From Sequoia sempervirens (taxonomy: Eukaryota > Streptophyta > Pinopsida > Cupressales > Cupressaceae), in NCBI GenBank assembly GCA_007258455.2, contig VDFB02262673.1, forward strand, positions 124,001 to 188,000: a DNA stretch of 64,000 nt, in the 5' to 3' direction. This document shows positions 11,924 through 24,118 of the stretch, piece by piece (position 1 is the stretch's first letter; each line of letters begins with the position of its first letter). A program made the position numbers and the translations under genes. The notes below the pieces were generated by a model. The model ran no database searches. It saw nothing but the letters and a program-made list of their open reading frames with translations, and was not told where the DNA came from.

Positions 11924-13193
11924 TGAAATGTATTTTGCAATAGTTTTGTGATGGTTTTGAGATGATAAATAAAGTGCAGATAATAAAGTAACTTGCAGCA
12001 ATTTAATAACTCAGAAAAATGACAATTTTCAAGAATACATGAAGCTGAAAATTCCAGATTTAATTTTTGATTTGAAAACACTTTTTCTCAAATGTAGGAA
12101 CAACCCAGTCCATAAAATGACATTACTTATCTATTTAAAAACATACCCAGAAATTTTATTTCACTTGACAATTTTCTGCACTCGCAAACAGCCCTTGCAA
12201 GCTCCAAAAATTGGACGCCACACCTTTAAGACTGAACATAGACGCTCCCAAATGATAGAAACCCGATCTCCGACCCTAGACGCCCGTAACACATAAATAA
12301 ATTGTCATAAACCCTAGGCATCCAGCAATAAACAAGCCTCACATTTCCCTAGGCAGGTGCAACCAGCAATGGAGAAAGAATGAACAACAAATAAACTTCC
12401 AAGACCTCCAATCTGCCACTCCACAATCAACGTCTGTCCGATACGGAAATATAAATGAACAATGAAGTGCAATTGTGATCCTTCTGTGAAATCACCGAGT
12501 AATCCTCCAGATTGTGTCTTCCAACAATGTGAAGAATGTTGTCTATAAGGGGTTTCATCAACCAAGAAGAAGAGAACCAGCTCCTCTAGCAAGAAGAAAA
12601 CCAAATATCAAGTCCAAACATGAATCCAAATGAGCTCCAAACTTCTTTTTATAAGTTTTTTAGGGCTTTCTAGAAACTCCGTTTTAAAAATCACTTTATT
12701 AATTTATTAAGCCTTTTTAACTCTACAAAGTGATTTAATTTACTTTTAAAACATTTATGGCACTTAAAGTCACTTTTAAGCGTCCCATCATTGAAAACTT
12801 ACCATCCTCTTTCCAACAAGCTATAACATTGAGGTGCCCGATAAATATATTTAATTAAAAATGCAACCTTAGTGAAAATAATTAAATATAGCTCAATATT
12901 ACACCCAATTAGCGGAAATGGCCGAAAAGGATCGGAATTGAAATTTGACTGCATAGGAGTGATCCCGATGATAAAAGATGATAAACGTTCCCGACTAGGT
13001 GACTAAAAATACACTCCAAGAATCTTGGATCCCAACCCAAAAGCCAGAAATAACATTTGAAAGTGTCATATGGCTTCTTAAAACCATCTAAGCTGACTGG
13101 TGACATCAAATTACCCATCTACATATGCTAACACAAACCCAGAAAGTTAGTGGCAACTCCACTGCTAGAGAACCTGAAAATGGGGACATTACA
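11924..13193 (-). repeat. LTR-derived segment (TGTAATGTCCCC family)
   Basis: On the minus strand it starts TGTAATGTCCCC at 13193 and may end in CATTTCA at 11924, like the ATATTTCA ends of the LTRs at 61.1-63.0 and 38.8-40.6 kb. No TSD flanks these limits, and a second LTR start abuts at 11920, so this is either two adjacent LTRs or a nested remnant. A CTAAAAATAC word at 13003-13012 sits where other family members have their palindrome. Confidence 0.45.
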
Positions 13194-16174
13194 AAATCAC
13201 ACAAATTGTGCTAAGAATGTCATTCATTCCTTCTTGTTTCAATAGTGAGTTTTTAAAGTTCAAACCATTGATAAGTACTTGAAATTAGAGGTGTACATGG
13301 TGAAGTGTGTAAAACAAAGATCATCCGCACAGCAGTGCAACTGCCATAGGAGACTAAAACACTATTCTTTCAGAATTGTAGGATGTTGAAAACCCTATCA
13401 AGATGTCATCTTTGCACTCCAATCAATCAAACTTTCCAAAACAAACTTAGGCCCCTCCCTTGTGGTGTTTTGTCACTTATTTTATCATAAGACAATTAGG
13501 TGCCTCTTTTAGGCATTTTGCCACATAAAATACTACTGAACAATCCCAATTGTTCTTAACAGTTGCATATGTCACTTGAGAAGGGTCCTTTCAGTTTAGG
13601 CATGCCTATAAACAGCTATTGCCACTTGATTGAGTTCTAGGCACTATTTATGTGATTGGTGTCACTTAATCTTTGCTTTATCTCGCAGGCGCCTATTTGA
13701 GCTGATTTTGTCAGGTGTCTTTTCATGTCTCTGGCACACTTTGTGGGTATGTGCAGGATCATGAGGGGCCAAAAAGTGGCAATATTATGGGTATTTGTAG
13801 GGTATGTGGCTGACAACTTTTTTTAACCCAAAATTGATGAAATGAAAAGGGCTTTTAGAGGAGATTCTCAGCTTTCCACCAATATAAATTATGATTTAAT
13901 TTGAATTTAATAAATATTTATTATTTATTTTCTATTAGAATTATGACTAAAGTCCTGATCAATAGGTTGATTGAAAAACATCTATAACTTTCAAACGTTA
14001 TCACATTTTTTGAATCCGAAACATGCGTCACATTCTATGCTTCACATAATATAGGATTAAAAAAAGAAAAATTAAATTTCATGAATTTTCGACCAAGTTA
14101 AGGTGGTTAGACATACAAGTTTTTATATTTTTTAAAAGTTGTAATAAAAAATTTATAATTAATTATTTACTTGGAAAAAAGTTACAAAAAATATGCATCA
14201 CATCCGGACATGAGTCCTCTACTTATATATAAAATCTTATAAAAAAATATTATCATTTTATTATGGTTAGAGTGGTCAGATAGACACCTACTTATTTTTC
14301 CCCTAAAATTTAAGTACTACTGCATTGAAATTTCAAATTTTCATCAAATAAATTTTATTTATTTTTAAATAAACCTAGTACTTTAGAAACTACATTCAAT
14401 TTTCTATAGATTCAATTCTTACATATTTTTGAAATAATGTAGATAACTTATTCAAATTTTTACATCAATTTACCTAACACTGATTTTTCTGAATTTTTTG
14501 CCACTTAAGGGCATGTTTTTTCCATGATGATCCTACACATACCCTTGTACTCTCTTTTCTTGTAAAAAATCTCATTTTTCTTGCTAGGCACTTCCAGAGA
14601 GTTTGTGCCACTAAAAATCTTTTAAAACAGACTCAAGCGTTTATTTATGTGACTTGTGTGATGTCAACATTTGTTGGGCACTTGTTTTGGTCATTGATGT
14701 CACTTTAACACTCAGTTGAGCGCCCTTTCACCTGGACTTGCGACTTAAAAGCTACTGAAATGAATGTTAGGCATGCTTTTAAGACATGCATGCCTCTTAT
14801 CAACCTCTTAACTGCTTTAGGCATCTATTTTTCGTCATTCTACCATTTGAGTCATTTTCTAAACACTTCTTTTACTCTTTGTGACTTATGAACCAGATTT
14901 TGTTCTCGGATGCTCTTTTATTACCACCCTATTTGCTAGGCAATTATTTCTTCCCTGTTTGTTACTTATGCAACAACCCAAGTGTGCTTTCATCTAGACT
15001 TTACCACTCTAAGACTATTGGGAACCTATTTTCAATATTTTTGCCACCAGAAGCATATTTCTTATCTCCCAAGTACTTCTTGTTGCCTCTTGTAATTTAA
15101 GTGACTGATCAAACCATTCAAACGCACCACTTAGTCACCTTCGCCACTCAAAAGACATATACATCATATAAGGCTTGTTTTTCTTGGTCATCTGCCACCC
15201 CAATACCTCCCAAGTGTCCATTTAGGTCCTCAGTTGCCGCTTATCTTACCTATAAGTGCGTACTTCATGATGCTTTGACACTTGAAACATACCTCTATTC
15301 CCAATCACCTTTATTTTCTCTTTGAATGCTGCCATGGCAAATTGAATGAAAACAACACCAAGTTAGCCATGTATATATAATAAAAGTGTTTGTTTAGGTG
15401 TTTTTCTTGTTCTAGTCAAAGTAGGTCGGCCTTAAAAGTAGGTTGGTTACATTTGTCATGTTTTGCTAGCAAGTAACCCTTTTCATGCACATATGTGACT
15501 AACATGTTGACAAAATACTCTAGGAACCCTTTTTTATTGTCATGTCACTCCAAGGATTGTCATATATCTCCAAAGCATTTACCTTTGTTGTGTTTGTCAT
15601 ATGTCCTTCACTCAAGTGCCTCTCCTTGCTATGCGTGTCTCCTAACTGTCATTATCACCTTGTTGCATTTTAATTCTTTGTTTGCAAGACAACACAAAAT
15701 ATAATGGTGTGTATGGTTGAACTATTCTTCAAATTCAGAAGGGTGCTCCCTAAGATCTAAACCTAAGCTAAACTAACCCTATACTAAAACTATAGACAAG
15801 ATATACAATTATGAACTCCATGCAAAATTCACTAAGGGGCTTTTGCATAAAAGAAATAACTACCTATCTTTGTTTTTGCCTCATGTAAATGCACTAGATT
15901 TTTAGTAGTGCTTTGCAAACAAAATTTTTGGATGTTTAACAATGAAACAACTAATCTAAACACACAAACAAGACTTTCCAGCTGGCCAAAATAGAGACCA
16001 ACTATTTGTTGTACCCATACAAAATATTTTATTGTGTTAAGTTTTGAGCCAAGTCCTTGCCAACTCATCTAAACAATAGCCATGTTTTGGGGCTTGCTCA
16101 TGATCAGCTACAGTATTTTCATTTCTATCAATAGAAGGGAGTTTCAAACAAATTTATTATTGCAGAAAGCTAAG
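13194..16174. other. Degenerate short-repeat region, no gene
   Basis: From about 13440 to 13760 and 14580 to 15650, phrases such as GTCACTT, GCCACTT, TTAGGCA and AGGCGCC recur every 40-70 bp with heavy divergence, as in a decayed tandem array. 13.8-14.5 kb is plain AT-rich DNA. 15.7-16.17 kb shows nothing recognisable. Frames of 60-75 codons here are chance. Confidence 0.45.
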
Positions 16175-17753
16175 TGTTGAAATAATTGTCATTGATGTCA
16201 AAAGAATTTAAAATTATTTAATACTGTCCCATGTTTAAATAAATATTTTTGGGAAGAATAATATTCATTTAATATCATTGATTACACATATAACATGGAC
16301 CGTTATTTTTGACACCCAAGACAAAGGAAGGCCAACCCATATTATTTTTGAGACAAAGGAAATCAGATTTAAAATATTTTGAGCTGACCACAAGATAACT
16401 AATATAAAAGCAGCGAATTACTTCAAAAGGCAGCAAATTATTTTAAAAAGGCAGCAATGGTATTAATAAGATTAAAGGCTAACAAAAGCAGCGACCAATT
16501 TATATCTTAAAAGCTGCGATCCATATTTAAAAAGGAAGTGCCTCAAATACAAAAGGAGTTAATTAAAATGAAAAGGTGTGATTAAGGATTTTTGAAGGGA
16601 CACTATTGTTTGAAAAGATATGTCTATTATGAAAGGGGGTATCTCTTGGAAATTTGAAGATATAAAAAGATGAACGATAGGGAGTCAAAGTAACAATTTT
16701 CCAATGAATGTTTTCTGAAAAAAGAGCAGAATAAGAGCAGAAATATGAAGAACAAATCCATAAAACCTTATCAAAAAATCCAAAAACACTTGCAAAAATC
16801 AGAAAATCCAAAAACATCAAAATCCTATATAGCTAAAATCCCAAAAAATTCATAAAACCTCATCAAAATCCAAAAACACTTACAAAATCAGAAAATCCAA
16901 AAACATTCAAAATCCTATACAGCTGAAATGCAAAAACATTCGAAAATTGTAAAGTCAAAATCCAAAACATCCAAAACATATCAAAATACCTAAAAAGGTC
17001 AAAACATCGAAAATCCAAAAATAGTGCCATGTCAAACTACGGGTCTCTAAGCTTGAACGCAGGCAAGGCCATCATTGATGCGCCCCCGAGACACACTAGG
17101 TCAATCCTTTAGGAGTCCATCATAATAAACTGGCATTCCATACAGTGTGCATTTTTCATCATCAATAAGTCAAGTCAATCAAACTATGTGGCCTCTGCGT
17201 GTATAACGATAGTGAAGACATTTGCATGAGAAGATAAAATAATTATACTAGTGAGATGAACTAAACTATTCAGATTTAAAAAGAAAAGTGATATGAGAAT
17301 TTGGATCAGATTTGTGAGAATCTTTAAGGATCTATAATTTGAATCAGATTTGTGAATATTGAAAAGTTCTAGAGTTTTCAGACTCGTGAAGATTGTGAGA
17401 AGATTTAAAGGTTGATCAGATTTGAGTGAAAGAGAATATCATATCAGCAATTGAAAGACTAATAGGTTGAAGCCTATATTTTGCCAAGAAGAGATTGGAG
17501 TCTCTAGTAGGTTGGAGCCTACAAGAGAAAGGAAATTATTTATATATATAAGCAAAATTGTGCCGTGTTTTTCTTCCGAAAGGGTTTCCACGTAAGTCGT
17601 GTGTTTTCATTGTTTACTTAATTGCCAAATATTGCATATGAGTAGCTGATATAATTATTTTGATTTTGAAAAGTAAAGGATTAATAGATATTGATTCACC
17701 TCCTCTCCTTTAACCCGCCTCGCCCCCCCCTCAATATCACCATGTGCTCCACA
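16175..17753 (+). repeat. Solo LTR, 1,579 bp, TSD CTAAG
   Basis: Begins TGTTGAAATAATTG and ends TGCTCCACA, flanked on both sides by the identical 5-mer CTAAG (16170-16174 and 17754-17758). A TATA-like TATATATATAAG lies at 17541. Near the 3' end a C-rich tract is framed by the palindromic arms GATATTGA (17687-17694) and TCAATATC (17731-17738). It is related to the solo LTR at 52633-53630 (minus): both have TTGTCATTGATGTCA near the start and the same C-tract palindrome about 15 bp from the end. No internal region is present, so it is a recombination product. Confidence 0.85.
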
Positions 17754-19107
17754 CTAAGTTCAAGCCATGAAGAATTGGATGAAATTCACACAAGGTGGTG
17801 GCAGATTTTTTAAATGATCAAAGCATACTTGAGTGCTGGACAGCAGGTGTCAAATTGTAGAAGAATTAAAGTTTGTTTTACAAAAACAACACCAGCATTG
17901 TACTTCCTAGATTGGATAAACTTATGATTTGTGAATTTTGCAAAAAAAGAGTATTGGCACATACCAATAGTAAGGAAAGAAAGATGCCTTTGAAATGTGC
18001 AAAATCCCACCATTAGGCACGTACCTATGTGAGGAAGACTAACTTACAAAATCAAATTCACCAATTCACCTTATTGGGCACATGGCTTAGAGGATAAAAA
18101 TGGCATTTCAAATTGCAAACTGAAATCCTATTGTGAGGTGGGAACTTGTGTGAAGGATCAAATAAGTTCGAATAAACATACGAAATCTGTGATTTCCATT
18201 GAGAGGTGCACACCCATATAAAAAAAAATGTATTTGGTTTTTCAAATGGCAGGTTTACACTGTCAAGTGTGCACCTCTATACAAAGCAGAATGAGTTCTA
18301 CATTTCAAATCAAGATTCCATTGTGAACTGTGTTCCTAATAAAGCAGAATGAGGTTGACTCAAAAGCATTGATTTGCATTGTGAGGGGCACATAATTGTA
18401 TTATTAGGCACCCACTTGACATAGGCCAACAATTTTGAGCTAATAAAGGACAATCTATTAATAATTGCTTCCTATGATCAGAGTCCTACTGGTATTTGTT
18501 CTAAAAGATGCAACCTATCAATAATGCATGCCTAATATAGCATGACTGATTGAGCTTCCAAAATAGCTTCATCCTTTATAGAAGCACAGCTCTTGACAAT
18601 CAGTCGGCCAGGAGTTGTAAAGGGATACTTTTTCTATTTATTTATAGGCATGCCCATTCAAAAAATCACGCCTTTTCAAAATAGATACATCTGCTATTTA
18701 TAGAAGAACACCATCAACAGCAGGTGTAATTTTTTCATAACAGCAGGTGTAATTTTAGCAAGAGTAGTGACCATGCCTGATTTCATGACCTTTCAAAAAA
18801 CAAAGTAAAGCTATAACAGAAAAAGATCAACAGATTTAAGAGCAGCAATATTTTCAAACCTTCCAGCAATGACCTTTGTTACTATCTTTATGTGATGCAG
18901 AGCATCCGAGTCCACAAGCAATCTTGTATCAACCAAAAAAATATTTCAGGTTTTGTTTTCAGTCTTGTTAAGTTTTGTTGTGCTTCTATTAGTTTCTACA
19001 TCTGCTTGGGAGAATTTTCTTACTCAAATTGGATGAATTTATCTAAGTATAGAAGCATTGGAAAAATCAGAAGGTTTCATAACTTGTATCAACTTTCGAA
19101 AAGGTTT
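17754..19107. repeat. Flank with ~60-bp degenerate array
   Basis: From about 17990 to 18420 about seven diverged units recur every 55-70 bp, each with a phrase like CCATTGTGAGGTGCACACC. A short CAGCAGGTGTAATTTT direct repeat lies near 18718 and 18742. No gene; the frame at 18892-19173 runs into the LTR and has no domain. The region ends in the TSD GGTTT of the gypsy element. Confidence 0.5.
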
Positions 19108-20442
19108 TGTCACGTCCCCTTCTCAGTGACATCTCTCAGAGGACAGGATTGGCCTATCACACGACCCTCGTAGGCTGATTGATTGGATAGAGGGTCACTT
19201 CGAGCTTGGCTCAGCTTCAGTTAGCAGAGATTGATCAGTGGTCTTTCGCTGCTCGATCGAGGCTTTTGCGCACTGCTATTTTTAGCGCCTATGGCTTTGG
19301 CGGCATCCGGAATCACTTCAGAGTTCGTCAGCATCAGACGGAACAGGGAAACGGATAAGTAACGGGAGAAATATTAATATTTAATTACATTGATTAAATA
19401 TTAATTAAATAATGATTATAATATAAAGTTATAATTTAAAATTATAACTTAAGTGATTTTGCCTTGAGGGGTGCGCCCATCATCAAAAGGGGCCAGTTTG
19501 GCAATTAATGATTATTATAAAATATTTCACGGAGACTATTGAAATATTAAAAGATTAAAATGTGAATATTTTATTAAAACCCTATTCTTGAGGAAATCGC
19601 ACTTTTCAGCATAAAGTGGATTTTGCCTTGGGTTTTGAGCCATTATGAGATTATTGGATTTTGAGAACTGATCAAATTGATCTGAGTACAGACTTTAGGG
19701 TTTGAACTCGACTTCCTTGGGGAACGAGCCATCTCCAGCGGAAAGCAATTCAGAGAGTGTGAAATATCACTTGATCTATTGCCAGCAGAGGTTTTCTTAT
19801 TCAGAGGAAATCATTAAGCATCAGAGATTTTATATATTCAGAGCTTTTGTCAGAGTTTAGCATTTAGGATATCTTTCATTCATCAAGGCGCCAACATTCA
19901 TCATATTCAGAGACTGGGAGATTGTCTTCTGAGAAGGGCCGTACATTTTCATAACTGCTGCAGCCGTACTTCTGACAGGCCGTACTATTGCTTGAGCCGT
20001 ACTTCTTCCATAAATAAGAAACGCCATTCTTATCTTGCAAAGCTATTTCCTGTGTGGGCGCTGGGATTGCTGGAGGCATCTGGCATCACTAAACTGGAGG
20101 AAGACTCAACATTTATTGCAGCCGTACAAATCTGTACCTTCTTTAGCTTGCTGTTTTTACCAGGTTTTTACCAATAAAAATCATTATTTTATTGTTGCAT
20201 GTTAGCAGAACATTTTGTATTGAGATCATTTGAATAATAAAGCAAACGCCTTCATTCTTTGCTATATTTCCTAAGCATATTGAAGATCTAGCATTTTTAG
20301 AGAATTTATTATTATTTTCTGGCAAAGCCGTACTTTTCATTTATTGTCAAAAAAACACAAAATATGCAAAAAAACCAAAAACCTTCAGAAAAACTTAAAA
20401 CTCAGTCAGAAGCAGTGTCAGGGGGAAACTAGGGTTTCTACA
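19108..20442 (+). repeat. 5' LTR of gypsy element (1,335 bp)
   Basis: Starts TGTCACGTCCCC; the first bases fold back on GTGACA at 19126-19131. CTATTTTTAG with GCTA and TAGC arms lies at 19276-19285. The heptamer GCCGTAC occurs six times (19938, 19963, 19979, 19996, 20121, 20327). Ends AGGGTTTCTACA. Compared with the 3' LTR and the copy at 63.4 kb, it lacks about 40 bp between two CTATTTTTAG words, as if one repeat was lost. Confidence 0.95.
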
Positions 20443-20443
20443 G

Positions 20444-20455
20444 TGGTATCAGAGC
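20444..20455 (+). promoter_or_regulatory. Primer-binding site, initiator Met-tRNA
   Basis: TGGTATCAGAGC, the exact plant LTR-retrotransposon sequence complementary to initiator tRNA-Met, one base after the 5' LTR end. Confidence 0.95.
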
Positions 20456-20488
20456 TAAATCCTGCCATCCTTAGGGTTTAGCCATCAC

Positions 20489-22864
20489 ATGCAGCCAGAG
20501 GAATTTGACACATACAGGTATTATACACGCAGACGTGCCTTGATTGAAAGGCAGCAATTTAGAGACAGCAGAAATCATGGCAACAGGGAATGTGGTGAGA
20601 GATCTGATATACTGAGACAAAGATCCCCACCGCCCGAGATCGGATGATGCTAAGGTCTTGCCGCACTTCGAGGATATACGTGCAGGTCAGCGACAGTCGA
20701 CTGAGGTATTGCAGCAGTTGACAGTGGCATTACAGAGATTGGGTACTCCGAGGAGACCGTCACCTCATCGTGACGATGACAGGAGTGAGGTAGGGTCACG
20801 GAGAGCTCCTAGGACTGTGTCACGGACAGCCGATAGGCCTACTAGGCCTACTTTCACGAGACAGGAGCCCGATGAGGCTATACCAGGTGATGAGCACGAG
20901 GATTAACCTTATGGCAGCGAACGAGGAGTGGGAGTTGATACCTCCTGTGGTGGAGAACGGATCTCTTTTGGCCGTTTTGTTACACGAGGCGAGAACATAA
21001 CAGGGCTCGACAGGATTGGAGACCCCGGCAGCAGAATAATGACCTCAAACATGCAACTAACAGGCTTAATTTGGTGATGTTTGATGGTAGTGGGAAGATG
21101 ACAGCCCAAGCTTGGATTAGCAAGCTTGATACATTCCTCACTTTGCGTCCGATGGCGGAGAGAGACGCTATTAGATATGCTACACTGCACCTCGAGGGAG
21201 TAGCATACGACTGGTGGCACCACGGCATGGTGACCTTACAGCACGACAGGATTACTACCTACCAGGAGTTCGTGGATAGATTGGTAGAGAGGTTTGACTG
21301 GAAGGATCCGGAAACCTACTTCCGAGACTTAGCACAGTTGAGGCAGAGTGGCAGTCTCGAGACATATATCAGTGATTTTCAGAGGCTATCCGTCATGGTT
21401 CCGAGCATATCAGAGAGGCGGTTGGTAGTTCTTTTCATGGAGGGTTTGACCGAGCCACTGAGAGGCTGGATCAAAGCCTTCGATCCTCCATCATTACAGG
21501 AGGCGATGAAGAAAGCACGTAACATGGAGTTCGCAGCCCCGTCAAATAAATTTAACTCCAGAGGTTCTTCATCGTTCAGAGATAACAAGGGCTTCAATAA
21601 AAACAAGGATAAATCAGATTATAACAAAGATAAATCAGATTTTAAAAACGATTCAAAAGGAAAATCAGCGTTCCCACCTTTGGATCGTGAGGCCCTGAAT
21701 GACCTTCGCAGGAAGAAGTTTTGCTTCTACTGCAAGGGACCATATGATGCCAGTCACGATTGTCCTCTAAGACCTAAGGGCAAGGCAAATCGTGTGATGT
21801 GGGCATACTATGAGGACTCAGAATCAGAAAATTCTGATCAGCCAGAGCATACAGATGATTCAGAGTCAGAGGCTCCAGAGCCGAGAGCAGAGATTGAGCC
21901 CGAGCTTCAGGTACAGGAGGCCCGTTTGTCTAGCATCCAGCAGGAGGGTTCTTTCAGGCTACGAGGTGTATTAGCAGGTCAGAGGGTCATTACCCTATTG
22001 GATACAGGAGCCACGCATAATTTTATAGATGCTAGATTCGTTGAGAAACGAGGACTCATCACTGAGGACTTCGAGGGCATTAGAGTCAAAGTGGCAGATG
22101 GATACACTTTGAGATGTGAGCGCATGATTAGAGATCTCCCTTTACGCTTGAACAACTATGAGTTCAAGGCAGATTATTATGTTGTTAATATGGGAGACAT
22201 TGACTTGGTCTTGGGAATGAAGTGGTTACACTCGTTGGAGGAGGTCACACTTCGTCTCAAGGATATGGAGATTCGTTTTGAGGTCGACGGAAAGACACAC
22301 ATCCTTAAGGCAATACGGGACAGCGACCTTAAAACAATTTCCTTTCGCCGAATGGAGCGGCTCATGCGTCATGACATGGTAAAGTGGGCTGCAGAGTGTC
22401 ATTTAGCACCTCTACAGGAGGGACAGCAAAAGACAGAGTATCATCCGGACATCCAGCAGTTGAGAGTCAAGCATGACAAGGTGTTCAGTGATATTCCGCC
22501 AGGTAGACCTCCAGACAGAGGGATAGAGCACATCATTGAGCTCGAGGAGGGTGCGAAACCCGTTATGATAACTCCTTACAGGCATCCTAAAAGATTAAAG
22601 GATGAGATCGAGAAGACTATAAAGGAGTTACTTGCTATGGGTCACATTAGACCGAGCAAATCACCGTTCGCCTCTTCTGTTGTATTGGTGAAGAAGAAGG
22701 ATGGAACGTTGCGCATGTGCATTGATTACAGGGTCTTGAATAAGAGGACAATCAAGAACCGATACCCGATACCGAGGATTGATGAGCTTATTGATGAGCT
22801 CCATGGTGCCTATTACTTTACTAAGATTGATTCGGTCGGGTTATCATCAGATCAGAGTCCGTGA
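20489..22864 (+). pseudogene. Gag-protease-RT (5' half) of gypsy element
   Basis: Likely Gag start is the ATG at 20489. The frame stops at about 20645, another frame is open 20658-20906, and the first frame resumes before 21071, so two compensating shifts disrupt the Gag N-terminus. From 21071 the 597-codon frame holds: Gag capsid domain (residues about 5-155, with AYDWWHH), a lysine and serine-rich linker, a zinc knuckle [14 protein letters not shown] (C218, C221, H229, C231), an acidic linker, protease DTGATHNF (catalytic D311), and the RT fingers with [17 protein letters not shown] near residue 545. It ends where RT should read KIDLRSGYHQI, at a cluster of small deletions. Gag and Pol share one frame here. 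Confidence 0.92.
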
Positions 22865-23050
22865 GCGGACATAGAGAAGCACCTTGGTCATTGTGGCACT
22901 TCGAGTTCGTAGTGATGCCATTTGGGCTCACTAACGCACCAGCCACTTTTCAGTCTACGATGAACAGGGTTTTCCATTCACAGCTGAGGAGGTTTGTGTT
23001 GGTCTTTTTACGATGACATCACGATATACGGTCGGACTTAGCGGGAGCAC
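22840..23050 (+). pseudogene. RT palm region, frame-scrambled
   Basis: All three frames must be combined to follow RT here. Recognisable pieces are [29 protein letters not shown], and the catalytic Tyr-x-Asp-Asp box, whose codons (TAC GAT GAC) at 23010-23020 are put out of frame by one extra T. Several 1-6-bp deletions lie between 22.84 and 22.90 kb. The catalytic core of RT is therefore not translatable from this copy. Confidence 0.85.
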
Positions 23051-24118
23051 TTGTGGCTCATTTGGAGAGCGATGTTGAGCATCTTGGAGAGGGAGTCCTT
23101 GTACGCCAAGGAATCCAAGTGTGACTTGGGAATGACCGAATTGCTTTATCTTGGTCATATTATCAGTGCAGATGGAGTGCGCATGGATCCTGAAAAGATT
23201 CGCGCCATTGTTGATTGGCCCACACCGGCGAACCTGACGCAGTTGAGAGGGTTTCTCGGTTTGTGTGGATTCTACCGTAGGTTCGTGAATGGCTATTCAC
23301 GACATGCAGCCCCGATGACAGATTTGATGAAGAAGGGGGCGTTTGTTTGGACTTCTGAGGCACAGGAGTGTTTTGTGAAGTTCAAGGAGTTGATGACCAC
23401 TTGCCCTGTTTTGGCACTACCCGACTTTACGAAGCCGTTTGAGCTTCAATGTGATGCATCAGGTGAGGGCATTGGTGCGGTGCTTATGCAGGACAAGCAC
23501 CCGATAGTTTATGAGAGCTGCAAGCTCAGAGGACCCGAGAGATTATATAGCATATATGATAAGGAGATGCTCGCGATTATGCATGCCTTGGCAAAATTTA
23601 GACAATACCTTGTTGGCAGCAAATTTTGCATCAAGACTGATCATAACAATCTGAGACATTTCTTGGGGCAGCGAGATCTCAATGACCGACAACAGAAGTG
23701 GGTCAGTAAGCTGCAGGCTTATGACTTTGATATTTCATATATCAAAGGGACACAGAACGTAGTGGCAGATGCACTCTCACGTAGACCGTACTTGAGCACT
23801 ATGGTTCAGATTTCAGAGGATTGGAGGCATATGATAGTGGCAGAGTATGCCAAGGACAATTGGGCCTCCAGTATTGTTGAGGGATCAGCAGTTGATACCA
23901 GGTACACACTTGTGAATGACTTGATCATTTACAAGCACAGGATATTTCTGATTCCTGGTTCAGAGGTGAAGAACATGGTTATGCGAGCCTTTCATGACAT
24001 CCCTACAGCAGGACATCCCGGATACTTTAAAACTTACAGACAGATACGGGAGAGGTTCACATGGAAAGGACTCAAGAGAGATGTTCTTCAGTATGTGCGT
24101 GAGTACCCTGTTTGTTAG
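23051..24118 (+). pseudogene. RT thumb, RNase H and integrase N-terminus
   Basis: A 355-codon open frame. RT connection (LYLGHIISADGVRMDPEKI, then LRGFLGLCGFYRRFV), then RNase H with FELQCDASGEGIGAVLMQ (first catalytic Asp), YDKEMLAIMHAL (Glu) and IKTDHNNLRHF (Asp), ending NVVADALSRR. Then the integrase zinc-binding region: FHDIPTAGHPGYF gives the two His, but the Cys pair reads YPVC, so the first Cys is Tyr (TGC to TAC), and the frame stops at TAG at 24116 where CAG is expected. Same frame as the Gag-PR segment. Confidence 0.92.

Noticed and set aside
9897..13193. A single 3.3-kb LTR with AAATC flanks
   Set aside because: The 5-bp match lies in very AT-rich DNA, and the interval contains a second LTR start at 11920 and LTR-like starts in the opposite direction at 9.4-9.6 kb.
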